DNA from: Photorhabdus noenieputensis
GTDB lineage: Bacteria; Pseudomonadota; Gammaproteobacteria; Enterobacterales; Enterobacteriaceae
Assembly (NCBI RefSeq): GCF_018448935.1
Contig: NZ_RCWC01000031.1
Coordinates: 1 to 64,000, forward strand
Reading direction: 5' to 3'
DNA: 64,000 nt
Shown here: positions 1 to 8,423 of the stretch, in pieces
Layout: each line of letters opens with the position of its first letter
How positions within the stretch are numbered: position 1 is the stretch's first letter
Position numbers and translations under genes: made by a program
The notes under the pieces: generated by a model
What the model was told of the DNA's origin: nothing
Seen by the model: the letters and a program-made list of their open reading frames with translations, nothing else
Database searches by the model: none

Positions 1-645
1 TAAAGAATCAAATACCAGAAAAGGAAAAATGAGAAAACATTATATTTACAACAACTACTCAATGAAAGTCATTCATTTCAATGAGTTTTTAACTTGCATT
101 CGTATAATAACAATCCCTTTATCAAAATATCTATTATTTATATTTCCGTTAATCTTGGATGTTCAAATCGCAAAAATTTGACTGAATTCCTTCCAGATGA
201 TCTATTATTTTTAAATATTACTTATATCAAATTATTAATTTATTAGATTTATAAGCTTCGTGTCAATAAAAATTAAGTTTTATTTTCTCATCACGATTAA
301 ATAATCTAACTTAGTAAACAATGTAAATAAATCAATAAATGCTATTTTTTACAGTTCAAGATAGAAATATTGAAAATTAAGTAAAGGAAACTTTAGTGAT
401 ATATTCATTGTCAGAAGAAAGAAACAAATCCGCTGCCTTTCTTCGACAACCATTAATATTCATAATTAACCAAATCAGAAGTTAATCACTATTTTTAGCA
501 TGAAGAAAAAGTTGAGTATTTAGCTTATTTTAATAATCTATTCTGAGATAACCCAGAAGATTATGAAACAGAATAATTAATCTAGGGTAATTTCAGTGTC
601 ATACTCATTGTTGAAAAATAAACCACAAACCTTTAAGGATACATT
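1..645. other. AT-rich intergenic region, no gene seen
   Basis: This leading stretch is strongly AT-rich and every frame is broken by stops. I see no RNA gene. Two short stretches resemble each other: agtgatatattcattgtcag near 394-413 and agtgtcatactcattgttga near 595-614. They could be a degenerate duplication of promoter DNA ahead of the first lectin gene, but this is weak. An AAGGA ribosome site lies at 635-639. Confidence 0.5.
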
Positions 646-1608
646 ATGGCTGATATACTTAAATATGGCGATACAGTAAGAATATTAAATGGTTACAATA
701 ACTGGCAAGGAGGATATCTCAGTACATATGGAGGAAATGACATACCAGGAGCAAAACATAGCGTATTAACTGTAGCTCCTTCTTTTTCTGATCTAGGAGG
801 AATATGGCGGATAAAATCAGGAACGGGAAAAGCCATCGGCAGTGAAATAATTAATGATGATATTATTTTACTTCATAATCTGTCTTTTTGCGATGGTGGT
901 TACTTGGGATATTATGATGGTCCTAACCAACCAGTACCAAGTGGAGAAATACACCCGGTAATCACATCAGATATAAATACTTATTCGCCAAAAACATTAG
1001 AATGGATTGTTTATTGCGAGACACCTTATTCCATAAACGGAAATATCATAGAAGGAGCAATTATCACCTTACATAATCGATGGGGGAATAAAGGTTTCCT
1101 TAATAGTTATGGTAATGCCAACAAACCAAACACGTTATATGGTGTATCTCTTTCTGGTAATAGCACTCGTAAAACAATTAAGGTAGAGCAGTGGAAAATG
1201 GAAAAGATTAATGATCCTTGTCCGCCTACCACTCCCTCAAATTGCGGTGGAGAATGCGGTACCAATGACACCGGTAAACACTGTTTCCAATTACCTAAAA
1301 ATATTCAATTTGGTCTGACAGCTTACAATAATACGAACATTCAGCAAACGGTAAAAGTGTATATTGACGATCTTCTGGTAGACACATTAACCGGCAAAGT
1401 AACAAATAATTTAATGGCGACCAAAACCTACACATCAGGTACAGGAAACGTTTGCATTGAAATTGAAGGAAATGGTAAACCTAGCAAACTGCGTTATTTC
1501 GATAACACTCTTGATGGAAAACCGGGAACGGCAATTATAGGAGCTGAAAATGATGCCAATAATAATTACAATGATTGCGTAGTAATATTAAATTGGTCGT
1601 TGGTGTGA
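646..1608 (+). CDS. Beta-trefoil-like / LecB-type two-domain lectin
   Basis: The 320-residue protein has no signal peptide and two domains. Residues about 5-190 hold three similar units of about 60 residues, each opening with a GDTVRILN-, NDDIILLHN- or GAIITLHN-type strand, a GGYL/KGFL turn with a nearby YG, and closing on a Trp. That three-fold pattern suggests a beta-trefoil. After a Pro-rich linker (CPPTTPS) comes a Cys-rich entry (NCGGECG, KHCFQLP) and a LecB/PA-IIL-like domain of about 115 residues with FGLTAYNN and NNNYND ending in LNWSLV. Relative to PA-IIL the calcium ligands N21, E95, N103 and D104 are kept and D99 and D101 are Asn. It is thus the best-preserved LecB domain in the window. 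AAGGA at 635-639 supports the ATG. Sugar binding (fucose or mannose) is inferred from the fold. A role in insect or nematode host contact is a guess from context. Confidence 0.8.
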   Translation: MADILKYGDTVRILNGYNNWQGGYLSTYGGNDIPGAKHSVLTVAPSFSDLGGIWRIKSGTGKAIGSEIINDDIILLHNLSFCDGGYLGYYDGPNQPVPSGEIHPVITSDINTYSPKTLEWIVYCETPYSINGNIIEGAIITLHNRWGNKGFLNSYGNANKPNTLYGVSLSGNSTRKTIKVEQWKMEKINDPCPPTTPSNCGGECGTNDTGKHCFQLPKNIQFGLTAYNNTNIQQTVKVYIDDLLVDTLTGKVTNNLMATKTYTSGTGNVCIEIEGNGKPSKLRYFDNTLDGKPGTAIIGAENDANNNYNDCVVILNWSLV

Positions 1609-1783
1609 ATTAAAAGTACTTTGGTAAATTTCACCAAAAATAAAGTTAATTTAATTAATATTAAATTACCCTTTAAAATAAATTATAAAAGTAGCATAAA
1701 AGAATTTAAATTCTATTTATTGATATTATTCTCATTCAATTTTATCTAAAATTAAATTCTAACAATATAAAGGAGATATAATA

Positions 1784-2794
1784 ATGAATACAAATACCTA
1801 TTTATTTCTTAACTCAGAAAATATTAAATATCATGATGATCCACAAATCAACAAAGGAGATACTCCCCGGCTTATCAGTAGAGATTGGCCTAGCCTTCCT
1901 GTCGAATTTCAACGACATATTGACGATGTGATTAATTTAAACGGCTATTTATATTTTTTTAAAGGCTCACAATATCTTAAATTCGATATCGAGAAAGCTC
2001 AGGTAAGTGAGGGACCAAAACACATTATAGAAGGATGGCCTGGATTGAGAGGCACCGAATTTGAAAATGGGATAGATGCAGCTACCGAGTTTGTCGATAC
2101 AAAACGAGATGTTGTCTGTTTCTTCAAAGGGCGAGACTGTATTGATTATACCGTCAGTTCACACACGATTAGTAAGAAAACTATTTCAGAGAGATGGGAA
2201 ACTATCGAAAAATACGCAGGATTCAATGCAAATCTGGATACCGTTGTTTTATGGAAAAGCATTGCAGGTTCTCTTATTTACTTCTTCAAAGACAACAATT
2301 ATGTCCGATACAATACAAAATCAAATACTATTGATATCGGACCTACATCCATCCAAACTTATTGGCATGGCGTCGCTTTTAATAGAGTTCAAGCTATGGT
2401 ATCGGTTGACGCAGATTTATTGGGTAGTCAAAACTGTGGCGGAAAATGTGGTACCAGTGACACCGGTAAATATTGTTTCCAATTACCTCAGAGTACCAAA
2501 TTTAGGCTGACAGCCTACACGAATACTGATGTTCATCAACAAACAGTAAAAGTCTATATTGACGATCTTCTGGTAGATACATTAACCGGCAAGGGGATAG
2601 ATAACCTGATAGCGACTAAAACCCATGCATCCGGTACAGGTAAAGTCTGTATTGAGATTACAGGCAATGACAAACCCTGCAAACTCCGTTATTTCGATAA
2701 TACTCTTGAGGGAAAACCCGGAACCGTCATTATTGGGGCTGAAAATGGTGCCGCTAATAAGTACAAGGATAGTGTCATCATTCTGAACTGGTGA
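1784..2794 (+). CDS. Hemopexin-repeat (photopexin-like) / LecB fusion
   Basis: This 336-residue protein starts after an excellent AAGGAG (1770-1775). Residues about 4-205 carry four hemopexin-type blades, recognisable as YLFLNSENIKY, LYFFKGSQYLKFD, VVCFFKGRDCIDY and IYFFKDNNYVRYN. They make one four-blade propeller, the repeat described for Photorhabdus photopexins. A Cys-rich hinge (NCGGKCG, YCFQLP) leads into a LecB-like domain. The calcium site is badly damaged: aligned to PA-IIL, D99 is Ala, D101 and N103 are Lys, and the protein stops at the LNW position, so the last three residues, including the ligand Gly114, are absent. N21, E95 and D104 remain. Ordinary calcium-dependent sugar binding is therefore doubtful, while the propeller may still bind its partner (haem-like ligand or glycan, unproven). 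No signal peptide is visible. A strong terminator follows at 2834. Confidence 0.8.
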   Translation: MNTNTYLFLNSENIKYHDDPQINKGDTPRLISRDWPSLPVEFQRHIDDVINLNGYLYFFKGSQYLKFDIEKAQVSEGPKHIIEGWPGLRGTEFENGIDAATEFVDTKRDVVCFFKGRDCIDYTVSSHTISKKTISERWETIEKYAGFNANLDTVVLWKSIAGSLIYFFKDNNYVRYNTKSNTIDIGPTSIQTYWHGVAFNRVQAMVSVDADLLGSQNCGGKCGTSDTGKYCFQLPQSTKFRLTAYTNTDVHQQTVKVYIDDLLVDTLTGKGIDNLIATKTHASGTGKVCIEITGNDKPCKLRYFDNTLEGKPGTVIIGAENGAANKYKDSVIILNW

Positions 2795-3257
2795 GTTAAA
2801 GATTTTCATTAGTGATAAACTCTGTCAATAATTAAAGCGGTATTATGCCGCTTTTTTACGCCACATTTATCAACACCAATAAAATTATCACCAAAATTAC
2901 TTTCGATATTACAACAATTATGGGGCCAAGAAGAAAGCCTCTCTCAGCACTGATACCTCCGCAATGAACTACACCAGATATAAAAACAAGAGAAATGATT
3001 AATTTTTTGTATCTCAATTATCTGATAGTTAAATATTAACATTGAGTTAAAATCAGCGACAAATAATATGAATTATCTATCTATTAGTTGAGCCATGAAC
3101 TTTATTTATAAAAAACAATGATGTTTGTTTAATTTTAAAAAAAGTAAATAATAGAGTCTTATGATAAGGTGATTTGTATAAGTTAAAAGTTAGGATAAGT
3201 ATTTTAGAGGGAACTAAATAAGAAAAAACGAAAATAACCAACCTAGGAGTATTAATC
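2795..3257. other. Intergenic region with a terminator and an AT-rich leader
   Basis: It contains the hairpin at 2834-2857, then about 400 bases of AT-rich DNA without a credible gene. An AGGAG site at 3243-3247 serves the next gene. A minus-strand frame at 3077-3295 has no ribosome site and low-complexity composition, so I do not call it. Confidence 0.5.
2834..2857 (+). terminator. Rho-independent terminator
   Basis: AAAGCGG, a 7-base loop and CCGCTTT form a perfect 7-bp stem followed by a T run. It lies 40 bases after the hemopexin-LecB stop. The same hairpin, with the same flanking letters, recurs at 6653-6676 behind the third hemopexin-LecB gene. Confidence 0.85.
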
Positions 3258-3677
3258 ATGTCAATTGTTTTTGCATCAATAGATCCACGTAGCAATCCCC
3301 TACAAACATCAAGTCAAAATTATGTTGATATACCCGGTTTGAAACTTGATGTTTCAAAGTATTCGAACTCACCATGCTTAACAGCATTAATCACGTTAAA
3401 TATACCAACTCCCTATGCTTCAGGTAACAATTTTCCTGGAGGGAACTTTATTATTGTAACTGATCAAGGCGAACAATTGGCTTTCGGTGGATTTACCTAC
3501 AGCAATAAGAGTCCAGAATCCTATGGACGTATGCCATTCACGCTGGTTGCCCATTGTTCCCTTGCGTCTAATGTTTCTACTATAAAAGCTCAATGGAGTA
3601 ATGTACGTGGTAGCACGGTACATATCGATACATATGCATCTATCTCTGCGGTTATTCAGTACAATCAGTTAGTTTAG
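3258..3677 (+). CDS. TNF-like fucose-binding lectin (BC2L-C N-terminal domain homologue)
   Basis: This is a complete 139-residue protein behind AGGAG. Nearly its whole length matches my memory of the N-terminal TNF-like domain of Burkholderia cenocepacia lectin BC2L-C: YVDIPGL.LDV, NIPTPYASGNNFPG, FTYSNKSPESYGRMPFTLVA and the closing VRGSTVHIDTYAS. In BC2L-C this domain forms a trimer with TNF-like jelly-roll fold and binds fucosylated glycans at the subunit interfaces; the PES.GRMPF segment lies in the binding region. BC2L-C carries a LecB domain at its C-terminus. Here the TNF-like half stands alone, surrounded by genes with LecB domains. There is no signal peptide and no extra domain. Binding to fucosyl glycans and trimer formation are inferred from homology. 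A partnership with the neighbouring LecB proteins is speculation. Confidence 0.82.
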   Translation: MSIVFASIDPRSNPLQTSSQNYVDIPGLKLDVSKYSNSPCLTALITLNIPTPYASGNNFPGGNFIIVTDQGEQLAFGGFTYSNKSPESYGRMPFTLVAHCSLASNVSTIKAQWSNVRGSTVHIDTYASISAVIQYNQLV

Positions 3678-4142
3678 TTTCAATGATTAGGTACTGCGTC
3701 ATACACAGTGTATAGAATTAATTTGGAGTTAAGCCGCTACCGACATTTTCTATTCATAAATGAAAAAATTAGTGGTGGCTTAGCCTCAGAAAGATAATTT
3801 CTATCAATTCATAAAACAACGATCAATTTTATTTTATACGATCGCCTTTCAAGGTGATATATATTTAAATGTGTCAACACATAATATAAATCTATATTAA
3901 AAACGACTATTTTTCCAGTAAGCCATTAATTATTCATATACTGATTATTTAAATTTTTCAAAACAATAGATAACGCTGGGGAACTCAGTCCAATTTTTTC
4001 GTTCTGTTTAATTGCAAAAAAACCAAACTTTTATCATTAAAACCAATACATTTTGAAAGATAACGGGTATATGGGGCTAATAAGAAAGCCCCTTTGCATA
4101 TATCATACAAAATAGTTAAATAACCAGATTCAATATTCCATA
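3678..4142. other. Intergenic region between convergent genes
   Basis: This AT-rich stretch of about 465 bases separates the TNF-like lectin from the convergent minus-strand gene. The only structure I see is the short hairpin at 4073-4095. No open frame with a ribosome site is present. Confidence 0.45.
4073..4095 (+). terminator. Possible terminator hairpin between convergent genes
   Basis: GGGGCT (4073-4078) pairs with AGCCCC (4087-4092) and is followed by TTT. It sits 50 bases beyond the stop of the minus-strand gene ending at 4143 and well after the TNF-like lectin. The T run is short, so termination is only possible. Confidence 0.4.
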
Positions 4143-4817
4143 TTAAAAATCTTGGAAAAATATCGCTCGATCAAACGGTGTCCGGTAAAGAGAATTTTGT
4201 TGATCTATTGTGGTAGCCTGAGAAGACATACCAAGAATAATCCCTATCTGACCAGACGCAAGATTTCCCGTCATCAGCGTGTTCATATTATATTGGCAAA
4301 GCTCCACCTTCCATTTATCTAGCACAGCATTATACCACTCAATGATTAATGTTCCGTTATTTGCCGCAAGCAAGCCAATACGCCAACGTGACCAAGAATT
4401 TTTTGGCCATTCATAACTCAGTGCAACACCATGAGCACTACCTAGCGTCGGTTGCCCTTTATAAATACCATCCGTTTGTTTGCCAACAAAGTTTACTGCT
4501 TGGATCAAATTAGCCGCCTGAAGATTCCAAACCATGACATAAGGCGTCGCAGTGTCAATCGAAGTACCTAACGAAATATTTGATGGCATCCATTGAGGCT
4601 TACCTTTATATCCCCCAGTCAAATGAATCGCCATATAGCCGTAACCAATATTTTGATATGTACCGCTTGCACTCGTTTTCCTGGATAGTACACTCACTGA
4701 AATGCCAGGATATGGATTACAAAACAGGTCAAGTTCACAATAACAATGTCTGGCATCAACCGGTGTATCTGTTGCAATCCCGAGACAGTGACTACCAATA
4801 TTGCCAAATTTAGACAA
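4143..4817 (-). CDS. Unrecognised protein, TTG start, inside the lectin island
   Basis: I do not recognise this 224-residue protein. It is rich in Gly, Ser, Asn, Trp and aromatic residues with alternating strands (GYGYMAIHLTGG, WSRWRIGLLAANNGTLIIEW). This suggests an all-beta fold, perhaps lectin-like given the neighbours. It has no signal peptide and no obvious catalytic motif. The frame opens after a TAG only 30 bases upstream; the first usable codon is a TTG with AAGG in front. The DNA just behind its start (from about 4841) reads as the interior of a hemopexin-LecB gene on the opposite strand. This gene has therefore been placed against a broken gene, and its original promoter, or even its true N-terminus, may be lost. 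It could be cargo of a small insertion or a deletion survivor. Confidence 0.55.
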   Translation of the reverse strand: MSKFGNIGSHCLGIATDTPVDARHCYCELDLFCNPYPGISVSVLSRKTSASGTYQNIGYGYMAIHLTGGYKGKPQWMPSNISLGTSIDTATPYVMVWNLQAANLIQAVNFVGKQTDGIYKGQPTLGSAHGVALSYEWPKNSWSRWRIGLLAANNGTLIIEWYNAVLDKWKVELCQYNMNTLMTGNLASGQIGIILGMSSQATTIDQQNSLYRTPFDRAIFFQDF

Positions 4818-4840
4818 AGTTTGTGCCTTGAAAGCTTTAA

Positions 4841-5473
4841 AAGACTATCGCAGATAGATGGGGGATAACAGAACAATACTCAGAATTTAGTGAAAATCTG
4901 GATGCGGCTATTTTATGGCGAAACTCCGGTTATTTTTTTTATCTTTTCAAAGGCAATGAATATCTCCGTTTACATCTAATGTTGAATAATATGTATAGTG
5001 AACCCGAGCTTATTCAAACTAAATGGAAAGGCGTCACTTTTAATAAAATCCAAGCGGCAGTGTCAGTCGATCCCAATATATTAGGCAGTGATATCAATGT
5101 AAACTGCGGCGGAACATGTGGGATGAATAACACCAGTAAACATTGCTTTCAATTACCTCAAAGTATTCGATTTGGCCTGACTGCCTACGTAAATAGTGAT
5201 GCTCATCAACAATCAATCAATGTCTATATCGACGACCGATTGGTCGATACCTTAACCGGTAAGGGGATAAGTCACATAACAGACGTTAGGACCTACACAT
5301 CAGGCACGGGCAAAGTCTGCATCGAGATTATCGGAGATGGTAAACCCTGCACACTTCGTTATGCCTATAACACTCTAGAAGCAAAACCCGGAACAGCCAT
5401 TATCGGCGCTAACAATGGTTCCAATGACAATTATGATGATAGTGTGGTAGTGTTGAATTGGCCATTATCATGA
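4841..5473 (+). pseudogene. 5'-truncated hemopexin-LecB gene
   Basis: From 4841 an uninterrupted frame reads KTIADRW, then ENLDAAILWRN, YLFKGNEYLR and WKGVTFNKIQAAVSVD. These match the third-fourth hemopexin blades of the copies at 1784 and 5567. The frame is cut by a TAA at 4838, exactly where homology ends. The first in-frame ATG is 4979 and lacks a ribosome site. The LecB domain is complete (NCGGTCG, KHCFQLP, FGLTAYVNSD, NDNYDDSVVVLNWPLS). Relative to PA-IIL, N21, D101-to-N, N103-to-D, D104 and a normal-length C-terminus are seen, while E95 is Asn and D99 Asn. The first two blades, the start codon and the promoter are gone, so expression is doubtful. If translation did begin at 4979 it would make a 164-residue, nearly pure LecB lectin. 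Confidence 0.78.
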
Positions 5474-5566
5474 GACAAAAATATATCACTGTGATATCTG
5501 AAAATAGAAAGTTGAGTAAACACATCAAAATGACATTCAAATTAACCATTATTAAGGATGTAAAAA

Positions 5567-6589
5567 ATGAATTCAAACACCTATTTATTTCTTAACTCAG
5601 AAAACATTAGATATAACGACTCAGAAGATAAAGCAGACACGGGTTATCCCCAAACTATCAGCAATGATTGGCCTAGTCTCCCCATCGAGTTTCAAAAAAA
5701 TATTGACGATGTGATTAATTTAAACGGCTCATTATATTTTTTTAAAGGCTCTCAATACCTTAAATTCGATATAGCCAAAGCTCTGGTGATTGATGGGCCA
5801 AAACCCATTATTGAGGGATGGCCGGGGTTGAAAGGTACTGGACTGGAAAATGGTATCGACGCCGCCACAGAATGGGTGGATACAAAACAAGATGTTGTCT
5901 GTTTCTTTAAAGGCAGAGATTGCATCGATTACACCGTCAGTTCACACACGATTAATAAGAAAACCATTTCAGACCGATGGGGCACTACCGGAAAATATGC
6001 AGGATTTAGCGAAGACCTCGATGCTGTTATTTTATGGAAGAATACCGCCGGCTCTACCATTTACTTTTTCAAAGATAGTTATTACATCCAATACAATACA
6101 AAATCTCATGTTATCGATGGTGAACCCTCCTTTATTCCAACTTACTGGAAAGGAGTCACCTTCAAAAAAATTCAAGCCGCCGTATCGGTTGATATCGATT
6201 CGTTAGGTAGTGAGTATAGAAACTGTGGTGGAATCTGTGGCAGCACGAACACCGGTAAACACTGTTTCCAGTTACCTGACAATATAAAGCTTAGCCTATC
6301 AGCCTACGGTAACACTGCTCATCAGCAAACGATAAAAGTGTATATTGACGATCAGTTAGTCGATACATTAATCAGCCAAGGTGCCAATAGTGTGTTGGGC
6401 TTTAAAAATTACTCATCAAGCACCGGCAAAGTCTGCATTGAAATTATAGGCGACGGCAAGCCCTGCAAACTCCGTTACGCCTATAACACCCTTGACGAAA
6501 AACCGGGAACAGCCATTATCGGTGCCAGCAATGGGGGCAATAATAATTACGATGACAGCATAGTCGTGTTAATTTGGTCACAGGCTTGA
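5567..6589 (+). CDS. Hemopexin-repeat (photopexin-like) / LecB fusion, second full copy
   Basis: The 340-residue product is a close paralogue of the protein from 1784: same opening MNSNTYLFLNSENI, the same four blades (YLFLNSENIRY, LYFFKGSQYLKFD, VVCFFKGRDCIDY, IYFFKDSYYIQYN) and the same hinge (NCGGICG, HCFQLP). AAGGA at 5554-5558 supports the start. The LecB domain keeps N21 and D104. N103 is Asp, E95 is Ser, D99 and D101 are Asn, and the tail ends WSQA rather than WPLG. The specificity loop (GNTAHQQ) differs from PA-IIL. Sugar or calcium affinity is therefore uncertain. It is probably a tandem-duplication product, since the terminator behind it is identical to that behind the first copy. 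No export signal is seen. The blades are separated by TISDRW and PKPIIEGWPGLKG-type linkers, as in the sister copy. Confidence 0.8.
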   Translation: MNSNTYLFLNSENIRYNDSEDKADTGYPQTISNDWPSLPIEFQKNIDDVINLNGSLYFFKGSQYLKFDIAKALVIDGPKPIIEGWPGLKGTGLENGIDAATEWVDTKQDVVCFFKGRDCIDYTVSSHTINKKTISDRWGTTGKYAGFSEDLDAVILWKNTAGSTIYFFKDSYYIQYNTKSHVIDGEPSFIPTYWKGVTFKKIQAAVSVDIDSLGSEYRNCGGICGSTNTGKHCFQLPDNIKLSLSAYGNTAHQQTIKVYIDDQLVDTLISQGANSVLGFKNYSSSTGKVCIEIIGDGKPCKLRYAYNTLDEKPGTAIIGASNGGNNNYDDSIVVLIWSQA

Positions 6590-7073
6590 ATCAAAAAGCC
6601 ACAAATACACTACTCTGGCAACATCAGTCGAGATGACATTTATCAATAAATTAAAGCGGTATTATGCCGCTTTTTTCTGTCTACCACGCAGATATATCTG
6701 CAAAATGATACCGTTTTTGCTGATATGAACACGGTCATAAACAGAAAAAACATGACTTACCCTTTCAAGTAACATGATATAGTCGAAACTCGGTTATCCG
6801 CCAAATAGCCTCCTATCCGATAAAAATTAACTTTTTGATCTTTTCTTTTCCTATCTCCCGTTGCTATGAATATTCAACAATGCAGGAATTCAACCCTATT
6901 TTAGGCCCACAAGGGATTAGATAAAAGGCGAGACAACCTGTTCGTGGCAATAACCGAATCCTGAAATGACACCAGAAGTTATGCACTAATAACATAGTCG
7001 GAGGGAAAATCATTTCAGGGTAAGTATCAGTTGTTTGAAGAGCGATAGCATATTTTCCGAGGAAATGATGGAT
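6590..7073. other. Intergenic region ahead of the trefoil remnant
   Basis: It holds the terminator at 6653-6676, then about 390 bases with no credible frame. GAGGA at 7059-7063 is the ribosome site for the following gene. No other structure is apparent to me. Confidence 0.45.
6653..6676 (+). terminator. Rho-independent terminator, duplicate of the 2834 hairpin
   Basis: AAAGCGG, a 7-base loop and CCGCTTT plus a T run are identical letter for letter to the terminator at 2834-2857. This supports duplication of a gene-plus-terminator unit. Confidence 0.85.
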
Positions 7074-7691
7074 ATGGATAATGTACTTAAATATGGCGAT
7101 ACCGTGACAATATTAAACAGCTACAAGAACTGGAGCGGTGGGTATCTCAGTGTATTTGGCAACGGTAATAAACCTGGAACAAAATATGGCGTGGTAACTG
7201 TAGATGCTTCTTTAGCTATTTATGGCGGTGCCTGGAGAATTGAGTCAGCAACGGGAAAACCTGTCGGCAGTGAAATAATCAATAATGATATTATTTTACT
7301 TCACAACCTATATTACTGTGATGGCGGTTATTTACGATATTATGATGTAGTGGATCAAAATGAACAATTGACCGAAATACATCAAGTCTACACCACAGAT
7401 ATCCGCAAAAGAGCAACATTAGAGTGGGTTATTTATTGTGAAACCACACCACCAAATGAAAATATCAGAGAAGGCGATAGTATCTCTCTCTATAATCGAT
7501 GGGGAAATAAAGGTTTTCTTGATACCCATAATCATGCCGGCGATACAGGCTCGTTATATCAAGTCTTCATGTCCAATAATGCTGCCCGTAAAAGCCAGAC
7601 CGGTTTATGGAAAATGGCAAAGGTGAATGATCCTTGCCCTCCCCCTGATGTGTTGACCAATATCATGCCGTTGTGGCGTAAGATGCGGTAA
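7074..7691 (+). pseudogene. Trefoil-LecB gene broken at the domain junction
   Basis: The product matches the trefoil half of the protein from 646: NVLKYGDTVTILN, GGYLSVFG, NDIILLHN, GGYLRYYD, LEWVIYCET, NRWGNKGFLDT and the linker VNDPCPPP. I place the start at ATG 7074 because it aligns with the first copy; ATGs at 7065 and 7068 with GAGGA at 7059 are alternatives. At the CGG.CG hinge the frame shifts. The other frame from 7666 reads CRCGVRCGNNN, the remnant of NCGGECGTND, then degenerates and stops near 7767. The LecB domain is lost. The remaining 205 residues might still fold as a free trefoil, so this may be a decayed gene or a shortened functional lectin. Confidence 0.7.
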
Positions 7692-8423
7692 CAACAACCC
7701 GTTTTATCACTCAAATAAAGCTGGTAAGAGCAAACGAAATCGATTTTTGTGCGCTTTAGCCGGCTAATTATCCTTACATTAGCCAGCCAAGTAATCAACT
7801 GTCCTCCTTCCAATGGTGATGTTCACCGGACGTTTATCAGTACTCCCAATTTAGTGTTCTTTATTATTAGAAAGAATGAGCCGAAGTAATAGCTACAAGT
7901 TTACTATCAGTTAATTTAAGTTTGGTTTGTTGGATATAATAGAGTTAGTTGATTATGTTAATAATACACCGAATCTATATATTTATCTCTTTTCATTATT
8001 TTTACATATTTATATTAACCGATAGAAAAATATTTAAAATCCATTCAGCAAGTGAATAATTATTTGGTACTGTTTGGAATCACTCTTTTGCTACAAAAAA
8101 CAGTAAATAAAATGAGGGAATAAGCCCTCGAAGTCTGTTCAGTATTTTGGTAAAAATTCAGTTTGTATCTAAGATATGGATAATACCCCCCTTTACACAC
8201 CAAATCTTCATGGTTAATAATATTAATAAAAACAATTAGTTATGCTTAAATCGAGAAAGCATTTCCTTTCCACTGATGATAATAAAAGTAGTTATCATTT
8301 GCATTTGCGTTTTTTTCTAGTTGTTTATATAATTTCCCAAGTTTTTTATTAATGGATGGTAAAAGCGTTTCCGCCGCTATTACTGAATGCCTATACCAGC
8401 TTCTTCTTGGAGATTAGCTATCT
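7692..8423. other. Intergenic region: decayed LecB tail, then promoter of the siderophore receptor
   Basis: The first 75 bases hold the out-of-frame remnant of the LecB hinge. Two small hairpins occur (GGCTAAT/ATTAGCC, 7762-7784; GAGGG/CCCTC, 8114-8129), neither with a T run. The rest is AT-rich promoter DNA with a Fur-like site at 8278. GGAG at 8409-8412 serves the receptor gene. Confidence 0.5.
8278..8296 (+). promoter_or_regulatory. Fur-box-like site ahead of the TonB receptor
   Basis: By my count this 19-mer, GATAATAAAAGTAGTTATC, matches the enterobacterial Fur consensus at 14 of 19 positions, including both outer half-sites. It lies about 130 bases before the receptor start. Iron repression of the receptor is expected for this gene class. 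No transcription start was mapped. Confidence 0.5.

Noticed and set aside
2076-2510. 144-codon frame inside the first hemopexin-LecB gene
   Set aside because: It is the shifted-frame shadow of a strong gene, without a ribosome site or a recognisable domain.
7762-7784. GGCTAAT/ATTAGCC hairpin as terminator
   Set aside because: It has no T run and sits inside the decayed LecB tail.
8114-8129. GAGGG/CCCTC hairpin as terminator
   Set aside because: The 5-bp stem has no T run and is far from any stop codon.
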